Source of the DNA: Lumnitzera littorea
Taxonomy: Eukaryota; Streptophyta; Magnoliopsida; Myrtales; Combretaceae
Direction of reading: 5' to 3'
Assembly: GCA_024138015.1 (NCBI GenBank)
Contig: JAMXBB010000010.1
Location: 12,170,254-12,234,253, forward strand
Length of the DNA stretch: 64,000 bases
Under the pieces are notes generated by a model that ran no database searches, was not told the DNA's origin, and saw only the letters and a program-made list of their open reading frames with translations. The translations under genes and the position numbers were made by a program. This document shows, one piece after another, positions 56,085-64,000 of this stretch (positions are counted from its first letter, which is position 1; each line of letters begins with the position of its first letter).

Positions 56085-56298
56085 GGGATTGATGTATATA
56101 GATGTGTTAGTTGCCAAAAAAAAGTTGAATGTGTTTGTAGATACTAGAGCTTTACACCTTTTCATCTTGGAAGTAGCAGTAAGGAAGTTAGGATTAAGGG
56201 TTGAAAAGGCCAAGACTTGTCTCAAAATGGTAAATTCTAAGGAAGTATCCACTATTAAGGTTGCGAAAGAATTTGATCTCCACAATAGTGGATGGTAA
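56085..56298 (+). pseudogene. Element C protease
   Basis: Continuing the gag frame: GLMYIDVLVAKKKLNVFVDT, RALHLFILEVAVRKLGLRVE. The family has MVDTGATHNF..E..A..LGL. The catalytic Asp is kept, but Gly is Arg and Thr-His is Leu-His, so activity is not expected. A stop follows at 56,296-56,298. Confidence 0.7.
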
Positions 56299-56599
56299 GG
56301 CAAGGAGTCCTTTGAAGTAATCCATTTTGATGACATTGAATTTGTTATTGGCATGGAGTTCCTCAATAAGTTTAATGCCTAAATTTTTTCCATAAGAAAA
56401 TTGCCTATGTATGTTAAATGAGAAGGCTTAATGTGTGATACTAGTGACTCGCAAGACAAGTAAAGCCACTAAGGTTCTTTCGACTATGCAAATGGTTAAA
56501 GGATTGAAGAGGAATTAAACAACTTATCTTATAGCCTTAAAGTTAGATGATGAGTTAAGGAAACAGGTACAAGTCTCATCTTAAGTAGGAGAATTATTG

Positions 56600-57500
56600 G
56601 ACAAATTTGGAGATGTCATGCCTCCTAAACTACCAAAGAAGCTTCCTTCGAGGAGGAAAGTAGATCACAAGATTGAAGTCAAGTTTGGAGCCAAACCATC
56701 CTTCAGCTATGCCATACTGCATGTTTCCCCAAGAATTAAGAGAATTAAAGTGCCAACTTAAGGAGTTACTGAATGTTCATTAAGCCCTCAAAGGCACCCT
56801 TCAGAACTCTAGTGTTATTCTATAAGAAGCATGATGGCTCCCTTCATCTATGCATCGACTACAAGGCATTGAATAAAGTTACACTGAAGAATAAGTATCC
56901 TACTCCCTTAGTGTCGAATCTTTTTGACAATTTGGGTAGGGCTTGGTACTTCACCAAACTTAATCTATGGTTAGGGTAATACTAAGTGAGGATTGTTGAA
57001 GGGGATGAACCAAAGATGAGTTGTGTGATCCAGTATGGTGCTTTTAAATACCTTTTTTATGCCTTTTAGTCTCACCAATGCCCTAACAACCTTTTGCACC
57101 CTTATGAATAGAGTAGTAGCTCCATTTTTGGATCGATTTGTGGTAGTATATTTAGATCACATCATAGTATATAGTAATTTGATGGACAAACATTTGAAAC
57201 ATCTTTAGATGGTGTTCTAAGCTCTAAGTGAGAATAAATTATAAGTAAAAAGGGAGAAGTATGATTTTGCTCGAGAAGAAATGGCTTTTGTAGACTGCAT
57301 AGTATGGTAAGGTAGGATCCACATGGATGAAGGGAAAATTCGAGTCATCTTGAGATTAGAGAAAGCCTACTAAGCATACTGAAATAAGATCATTCCTAGG
57401 CTTAGTGAATTATTATAGGAAGTTTATTTGAGGATACTTAGGAATTGTAGCATCATTGACAAATCTCTTAAAGAAGAATGCCTTATGGCATTAGAGTACA
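56600..57500 (+). pseudogene. Element C reverse transcriptase
   Basis: Segments in order: LPKKLPSRRKVDHKIEV, SPQRHP-like 'KPSKAPFRTLVLFYKKHDGS' (56,779-56,838), LHLCIDYKALNKVTLKNKYP, FTKLNL, then MPFSLTNALTTFCTLMN and FLDRFVVVYLDHIIVYS (57,131-57,180). The normal catalytic box is YLDD, so the second Asp is His (GAC/T to CAC). Then KREKYDFAREEMAFV. Several frame changes and stops are present. Confidence 0.8.
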
Positions 57501-57930
57501 AATTACCAGACGACCTTTGACACCTTGAAGGATGCGGTCATAGAACAACCGATCTTGGCTCACTTAGGTTTTGCTAAGCCTTTTGAGGTCTATACTTATA
57601 CTAGTGACTTTGCCATTAGAGGAGTTATAATGTAGGATGATTACTTAGTGGCATTTGAAACTTAGAAGCTGAATGATGCAAAGCGAAGGTACATAGTACA
57701 TGAGAAGGAAATGATGGTTATGGTACATGGCATTCAGATCTGGAGACACTACTTACGGGGTTAGAAGTTTGTGGTGAGAATAGATAATGCTGCAACCAAC
57801 TACTTCCAAACTCAGAAGAAGTTATTACCTAAGCAAGCTAGATGGTAGGTCTTCTTAATGGAATTTAATTTTGACATGGAATACAAGCTATGTAGACAAA
57901 TTATGTGGCCGATATCTTGAGTCGAAAGGT
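57500..57930 (+). pseudogene. Element C RNase H
   Basis: Includes TSDFAIRGVIM, stop, DDYLVAFET, then LNDAKRRYIVHEKEMMVMVH and NYFQTQKKLLPKQARW, followed by FNFDMEYK and VADILSRKVE. These are the standard RNase H landmarks (TDAS...GAVL, YP.HEKE..A, F.TQ..L..RQARW, VADALSR). The first catalytic Asp in T-D-A is present as SD. Confidence 0.75.
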
Positions 57931-57989
57931 GGAGTTGGCAACCATTAATAAACAAAAAAATAGCTTACTTAGTAGGATCTAAGATGCGA

Positions 57990-58722
57990 TGGAGATAAGC
58001 AATTAGACTTATGCAAAGGCTGGTTCCAAATCGTGAACTAGCTTAGAACCTACTTGTCAGGCCGTTGAACTGCCGGGCTTTAAAGGTCTAAGTAGTTCAA
58101 CTATGGCAACCTGTCGAGTTGGTGGACTGTTAAGTTGGTAGGTCGAATTGCTCTTGAACTAGTAGTTTAGCACAATAGTTCAAGACTGGGCCAACCTTAA
58201 AAATGAAAAAAAATATATATAATGTAATATACTATATATATATAATCCAAACAAATATATAGTATATGTAATATATAATAATTAATATACTATATATACA
58301 TACTATAATATATATATTTTCTATATATTATACTCTATCTAATAAACTACACAATATATTATACATATATATATATATAATATAACATCATATATTTATG
58401 TTTATATAGTTCAAATGAATTATTTTAAGATTGAAAAAAATTTAATTGAAAATAAAATTTTTTATTCACAAATAATGATATAAAGTTTTAGATTTAGTTT
58501 GAAAAAAAAAAAAGATGAATGGCTCACAAATTATTTATAATAATTAAAGGAAATTTTGGAAAAAACAAAAAACCTACTATTCAACAATCGCTAAACTTAC
58601 CCTTGAATCGTTGGTTTAGGTGAACTAACCGAAACCCATTCCCTTAAGGGTTAGGCCAGATTCACTCTATTGCCAACCTATGAACTAGTGGTTCAAAACC
58701 AACTTCAAGCTGATTCATCCCA
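57990..58722. mobile_element. MITE-like insertion between RNase H and integrase of element C
   Basis: It interrupts pol exactly between DAMEISN-like sequence and KEGKTHRFWEEDGL, normally a continuous linker. The ends (58,020-58,200 and 58,580-58,720) are rich in 'ggttc...gaac' words, partly inverse to each other (ggttccaaatcgtgaac at left, 'gttttgaaccactagttca' read from the right). The core (58,200-58,560) is AT-rich with TA-repeat stretches. This pattern suits a hAT-type MITE. Exact borders and target duplication are not resolved. Confidence 0.5.
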
Positions 58723-59900
58723 GTGAACATCTTTACAAATGATGTGACAAAGACTTTATTGACTCAGTGTAAAGAAGGGAAAACCCATAGGTTTTGGGAA
58801 GAAGATGGACTTAAGGTTTATGTACCCCCATCCTTAACCTTAAGAAGGGACATAATGAAAGAGTATCAAGATTCCAAGTGGGCAAGCCATCTTAAAGTGC
58901 ATCATACTCAAGCATTGATTGAGGAAAGATATTACTGGCTACACTAGAGAGAAGATGTGAAAAGTTATGTTAAGACTTGTCTTGTATGTCAACAGGACAA
59001 AGTTAAGCAAAAGACCATCCCCAAATTATTAGAAACCCTCCCAATTCCAAACCAATCTTAGGCGAGTATAGCTATGGACTTCATTGTAAGTTTATAAAAG
59101 TCAGAGGGGTATGGCACAATCATGATGGTGGTGGATAGGTTTTCAAAGTATGCTACTTTTATCTCAACCATTAAGGAATGTCCAATAGATGAGGTCACTC
59201 CATTATTCTTGAAACACATTATGAAGTACTAGGGCTTACCAAAGAACATTATTAATAATCGAGATAGACAATTTACAAGGAAATTTTCGACTAAATTATT
59301 CATACTTCTAGGTTCTAAGTTGTTCACCCATAGCCATATGGGTAAACAAAAAGGGTGAATGCCTTAGTAGAATTATATTTGAGACACTTTGTATGCACCA
59401 ATTAATGGGATAGGACTAAGCTGCTGGATTTAGCTCAATTCTCTTTTAATATGTAAAAGAATGAGTTTACTAAGCAAAGTCCATTTGAGATTGTCCTAAG
59501 AAGGCAGCCCTTCACACTGATTACTGTCACTTATGAGTATATAGGGGGCTAGTCCCCTTGCCTATAAATTTACAAAGGAATGATAGGAGAGTCAAGACTT
59601 AGCTTGGGCTCACTTAGACTAGACTATCAAGGGAATGAAGAAATATGTGGACAAAAAGAGAAGGCTGGCAGAATATTAGGTAGGAGACTACATGCTTATT
59701 AAATTGCATTTGATCCAATGCACTAAAGGTTAGATTCACAAAGGCTTGTCGTATGAAGGTCCTTTCACGATTGTAAAGCGTATGGGCCATGTCTCCTACA
59801 AGATAGAGTTGCCTCCTAAGTTAAAGTTCTAATCGATGTTCCATGTGAGTATGTTGAAACCTTATCATAGAGATGAAGAAGATCTAACTAGGGTTGAGTT
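58723..59900 (+). pseudogene. Element C integrase
   Basis: An open frame (58,723-58,947) carries KEGKTHRFWEEDGLKVYVPP and the zinc-finger start SKWASHLKVHHTQALIEERY. Then come VKTCLVCQQDK (the two Cys), ASIAMDFIVSL (first D), RDRQFTRKF (second D, within NNRDRQF) and VDKKRRLAEY further on. Near the C-terminus are LSYEGPFTIVKRMGHVSYKI and FHVSMLKPYH. The third catalytic residue lies in a damaged stretch (59,340-59,400), and its Glu is not seen. Confidence 0.8.
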
Positions 59901-60100
59901 TTAAAGGGCTCCCTTAGGTGTTCAAAACTTATATGATAAGGAGATGGAAGAGATTAGATTGACATATGCAACTTCAAGGTCAACCCCAAACGTAAATATA
60001 TGGTCATTTGGAAACAGTTGCTAAAAAGCGAAGCAAGTTAGGGGAGTCGGTGGAAGCCTTATGGCAATTTTAAGATAAAATTGGAAAGTTGCCTAAGGAA
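59900..60100 (+). pseudogene. Element C chromodomain remnant
   Basis: Across frames: YDKEMEEI, then NPKRKYMVIWKQLLKSEAS and ESVEALWQF. The chromovirus chromodomain ends 'Y.VKWKGL...EASWEP...LWQF', so the sheet-and-helix end is still visible. Known chromodomains of this type guide integration to chromatin. Frame shifts make it nonfunctional. Confidence 0.6.
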
Positions 60101-60138
60101 GATGTGATGAGGGCATTACCAAATTAAGTAGGGGCGAC

Positions 60139-60618
60139 TGTTACGAACCTACGATGAAGACCTAAATTTAGAAGGTTATTTATGGCCCAATTATGCAAGA
60201 AGTCTAAGGTCTAAGAGCTCCAAAGTAAAGGTCCAATGAAGCTTTTGAATCAAGATTGTTCTAGAACATTCTAGAGTTTTCCAAAGTCAAGATTGTTCCA
60301 AAAGATTCCAATGGTATCCAGATTCATTATGCTATAGGAGGTAGAGTAGGTAAATGTAGCAGGTAGAAATGAATTGTAACCATTAGATCGATTAATCTTA
60401 GTAATCCATTTCTATAGGCCTTTTGTATATATAGGGATGACCTCTCAATTGTAAAGCATTCTGTCATTAAATGGAATTCATTTGATATACATAACTTCTC
60501 TCTTTACTTTCTCTCTTTAAGAGTTTGTGTGTATTCACAAGTTGAACTTAGCTTTCCTTAACAGGGTCGGGGGATCACTAAATACCACACAGGAGCATTT
60601 GAAGGAACACGCTCATCA
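60139..60618 (+). repeat. 3' LTR of element C
   Basis: Starts tgttacgaacc directly after a purine-rich 'aagtaggggcgac' tract. It has a TATA-like 'gtatatatagggatgacc' and ends near cgctcatca, the counterpart of cgcttgtaaca-type ends. About 480 bp. Confidence 0.75.
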
Positions 60619-60734
60619 TATATGCTAGGTTTGGAGTGGAAATTAATTAATGGTGATTTTACTATTAATTAACTATTTGCTAATTGTGCTTCAAAAATGA
60701 TATTTGTGAAAACATTTAAAACCATCACAAAATA

Positions 60735-60950
60735 TGTACTTTTAAAATTCGAACTCTAATTATCCACCACATACTTTTGAAATTCAAACTCTAGGGATGT
60801 ACAACACTTTTTAAAACTACAAATCTAGGAGCCTACTCTACACTTTCTAAAACTGAACTCTAAGGATCCATTGAAGGATCTACACTCTTAAGAATAGCTC
60901 TAGAGAATATTAAGAGTTTACAATTGCTAAAAATTGAACTCTAAGGTAGC
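60735..60950. repeat. Short degenerate minisatellite
   Basis: Four to five units of about 35 bp with the pattern ac-tttt-aaaa-ttcgaactctaa-..., as in acttttaaaattcgaactct, acttttgaaattcaaactct and actttctaaaactgaactct. Confidence 0.6.
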
Positions 60951-61624
60951 AACAATGATTCACATTTCTAAAACATCCATGCGTTTAGATCCAATTGATT
61001 GTGTATTTAAATATTGATTAGTTAAATATGTGATATGTTATATGAATTACTTCATTAGAACTATTAGGTTAGCATGCAGTGTGGCATATGTTGTGTTTGC
61101 ATGCATCAGTTATGTATTGGGATTACTACTCACATATTGGGGAATTTAGTTTTAGGTAAATATGAAGAGCTTGATAGTTATAATTATTTGAGATATTTAA
61201 TATGTACTATAGAGGAGAGGGAGATGCTAGTCATAGTAAACTGCACTTTATTGATTATTTATATTTGATAATCTATTGTGGTTTTTTTTTTTTCAAGTCA
61301 TAGTTGGTAGTACAACAAAATTTTATTTAAACTTTGAAGAATTTTCCCTATTAGCATTTCTAAATTAAATAGTTATTGTGAGATCTTATTAATGCAAGTT
61401 TAAATGGATTTATTATATTGAACATGTACTTTTGTAGTTAGGTTCAAGACTTCTATGTTTACACTGCAATATAAGCATGTAATAGAGTTGCTACACCTTA
61501 GTTTGAACATGATAGAATATAGCTCCATTCTTACCATGTTAAAAAAGGGGGGCAAGGGACCAATGATAGTTATCTTGTTTAGCTTAAGCTTTTTCATCCT
61601 TGGTTGAAATATGGCACTCGCTAT

Positions 61625-61676
61625 ATGTGTGTGTATGTGTCGTCGTCGTCGTTATTGTTATTATTATTATTATTAC
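61625..61676. repeat. Compound microsatellite
   Basis: (TG)n followed by (TCG)n and (TTA)n in one uninterrupted block. Confidence 0.9.
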
Positions 61677-62069
61677 TTGTCAAAAATGATATAATTATTC
61701 CATTGTGGTTCAAAGTTTATATTAATTATTAGATTGTTTCATTTTTTTAGGAAAAAGAAGAGGATGGGGTTTAAATATATGCTAGTTAATGCCCCTCACA
61801 ATGTGTAGGTTTTACTTTAAAATATATTTATGTTAGTGAAAATAAAATATTAATATCATAATTAATATGCTAATAAATTCATATTTAAAATATTACGTGA
61901 ATGCATTTATTTAATTATATAAATATATCTTATACATTGTAATCTTTGTGGCTATTGATTATAATATAAAATATCATACTATTTAGAAAAAAATTATAAT
62001 CTTTTGAGTTATGAGGTTATAACACCATATAGCTAAAGTTGCATCATTTTACATCTAGTTATGTAAAGG

Positions 62070-64000
62070 TCACGTCTATTTAATCGTAACATCCTAAACG
62101 TTAAATGGGCATTACAACTTGCCACATATTTAGACTAGCCTAGAATATGTTAAGGCTTCTAAGTCTACCAACGAATAATATAATAAAAATATATCACCAA
62201 ATAATATGTATAAACCACAAAAGAATGGGTACCACATCCATTCAAAATACCCATAAATTAGAAATATCCAACAAAGTTAGAAAGTGTATCAACTTATACC
62301 CATAAACATAAGATAGGTCAAAATAACTAACATCCTTAAGTATAAGAGAAATGAGTCCATCTCCTCGATAAAACAAGACTCATAACATAACTTAATCCTC
62401 CAGTAAAATAGAAATCAACTCCATCCTAATCATCATAATAATAAAGATTCTCGACATCCTCCTTCTCCTGGAAACCATCAACAAAAGTCTTCTCATAAAT
62501 AAAATAATTATTTGATCTAGTACCTAAAAAAGAAAAAGAAAGAGTCGAAGCTTAGTATAGGTGTACAAAATACATACGAATGCCAAGTCTAATTATTCAC
62601 ATGCATAATATGAAGGCATAACAGAATAATAACAAACAATAGTTTAATTGTCTTTATGTTAAGCCAACAAATAGTAAAAAAGTATTCATAACCCCACCAC
62701 ACCTGTTATTTATCCACATATATATTTATGCCTAGAGTCCGGAGTCTAGAGACCTAATAATCTAGTTGCATCATCTCATATGAAAGTCTACTAGGAAATC
62801 TTCGCATATGATCAATAGTTACTCCTCTAGGGATCTATTACTGTAGGCCCTAGAGCAAGCATGTTAAGTATAACCAACAGTCAAGGTCATTTAGGCCATA
62901 TATGGATTAGTCCGGTTACTTACTAGGTCCAAACACGCATAACCATAGAAACAAGCATCACGTACCTAGAATCGCTCCACAACAACTAACCAAACTCCAA
63001 ACTTACAATTCAAAACAAAAGCTCAGACCTCAACAAAAAAATTCAACCAATACTACGAATCTAGATGAAAACAAGCAACACGTTAACTTTCAAGTACTCT
63101 ATGACTAAGTTCTACCTAGAAGTTACCCACGAACCTATACTTATCCAAATAAAGGTTCCAAAAGAAGATAATCGAATCCAAGCATAATCCATGATAGAAA
63201 TTAAAGATAATATTAATAAATAGTATGATGAAACAAAAAGTTGACATGTTTATATAATATCATTTAATTACTTTAAATTGTAAGGTATGGTATATATATA
63301 CATATGTATAAGAAAATATAAAGTAGACACATGATGAGGATATCAAAATGTATAATTTTACTAATTGATATAATAATAAAGAATATGTACTTAATTTGAT
63401 AATACTATAATTCATAAATAAAAATACACAAGGAATAAGTGATAATAAGAATCCAAACCATCATACTTTCCGATTAATACCATACACTACATAATCATAC
63501 TAATAATGAAATAGAAATAATATGACATCAATTATATCATCAATAATAATAGTAAATAAGATCGTAATCATAATAGAATAAAATTATTGTAATTAAATGG
63601 ATACTTAACATTGCACAAAAATGTCACGAGTCCTACAACAACTCCATAGTCAGAAAATAGTGACCCTACTTTGATTACAATAGACGACATAAAACTACCC
63701 CCAACATACACATATACCCATTACCGACTTACGACATAATATATAATAGTAACTTCCATGTAATTTGATACTATATAATATGGCAATTGAATAATTTATT
63801 AATAGGAATTGGCTACTAATACTTAATTATTTCCATAATAATAATGGAAACAAAATAAAAATAATACATTACGTACATGGTATCAAATAGAAAATTGAAA
63901 TGGTTAGCGAAATTAAATCGAGATAAAATCACTGGATGGGCATGATTTGACGTCGAATGAGAACCTATCATAAACAAAATATAGAAATTATACTTTGTAA
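62070..64000. other. AT-rich DNA with probable LTR debris, no gene
   Basis: On the minus strand, 'tgtaatgcccatttaacg' (ending about 62,120) and the moderately GC-rich part 62,700-62,960 look like pieces of a plant gypsy LTR. I cannot define ends or a partner. 63,190-63,900 is plain AT-rich sequence. Confidence 0.3.

Larger units (their letters stand above)
54540..60618 (+). mobile_element. Ty3/gypsy chromovirus-type retrotransposon (element C), interrupted
   Basis: A full set of parts lies in order: part of the 5' LTR (to 54,818), tRNA-Met primer site, gag with zinc knuckle, protease, RT, RNase H, integrase, chromodomain trace, polypurine tract and 3' LTR (60,139-60,618). The C-terminal chromodomain places it among chromoviruses, Ty3/gypsy retrotransposons named for that domain. 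It is dead: stops throughout, protease DTGA changed to DTRA, RT YLDD changed to YLDH, and a 0.7-kb insertion between RNase H and integrase. Confidence 0.85.
60619..62069. other. AT-rich intergenic DNA with small repeats
   Basis: No gene seen. Contains the minisatellite at 60,735 and the microsatellite at 61,625. A 64-codon frame at 61,074-61,268 is unassigned. Confidence 0.4.

Noticed and set aside
58200..58400. TA-rich block as a replication origin or scaffold-attachment site
   Set aside because: It lies inside a MITE-like insertion and TA richness alone is not evidence.

Overview
The window is nuclear DNA of a flowering plant, most likely a eudicot. It is AT-rich and full of plant-type LTR retrotransposons with the long archaeal-like RNase H of the Tat/Ogre group. 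It also holds plant MITEs, a CACTA transposon, a plant L1-type LINE, a nuclear copy of plastid rbcL and introns with plant-like splice sites. The style of the repeats recalls grapevine, but the species cannot be fixed by reading alone. I find no intact protein-coding host gene. Nearly every coding trace is a decayed mobile element whose CAA/CAG/CGA/TGG codons have become stops or missense codons, as expected after long cytosine methylation and deamination.

Layout. 1-9.6 kb: a Tat/Ogre-like element with gag, a 3' minisatellite and a full 2.7-kb LTR (TGTAGA...TCTACA), then a second Tat-like gag fragment. 11.5-13.4 kb: a large imperfect palindrome made of two opposed LTR pieces. 13.5-14.2 kb: an array of about eight 85-bp repeats. 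15.1-21.5 kb (minus strand): a nearly complete but dead Tat/Ogre gag-pol (gag, protease, RT, RNase H, archaeal-like RNase H, integrase), with a possible extra leader ORF to 22.7 kb. 22.7-23.6 kb: a small TRIM/SMART-like LTR element. 23.6-28 kb: low-copy-looking intergenic DNA with one candidate minus-strand first exon behind a TATA box. 28.1-29.1 kb: a LINE reverse transcriptase fragment. 30.8-39 kb: nested LTR elements, an rbcL fragment, a Ty3 gag split by a MITE, a gypsy-type accessory ORF with a long coiled coil, and a 360-bp near-identical tandem duplication running into an assembly gap.

39.9-46 kb holds a MITE, decayed LTR pairs and a complete but pol-less LTR element (44,156-45,733). 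46,820-50,614 is the most interesting unit: a CACTA transposon with CACTACAAGA termini. It carries exon fragments of at least three unrelated host genes, all on the minus strand: TGD3 (ABC-transporter ATPase, three exons with introns), a chloroplast ascorbate peroxidase exon and the 5' end of CHMP1 (ESCRT-III). A fourth, unidentified coding-like tract lies on the plus strand. 52.7-53.7 kb is a long inverted repeat that would transcribe into a hairpin of about 430 bp. 54.5-60.6 kb is a plus-strand Ty3/gypsy chromovirus-type retrotransposon with both LTRs, a Met-tRNA-type primer site, gag, pol and a chromodomain trace, interrupted by an AT-rich MITE-like insertion. 60.6-64 kb is AT-rich with a small minisatellite, a microsatellite and probable LTR debris.

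The genes do not form a pathway. The window is a nest of transposons of different ages, with host and organellar gene pieces caught inside them.
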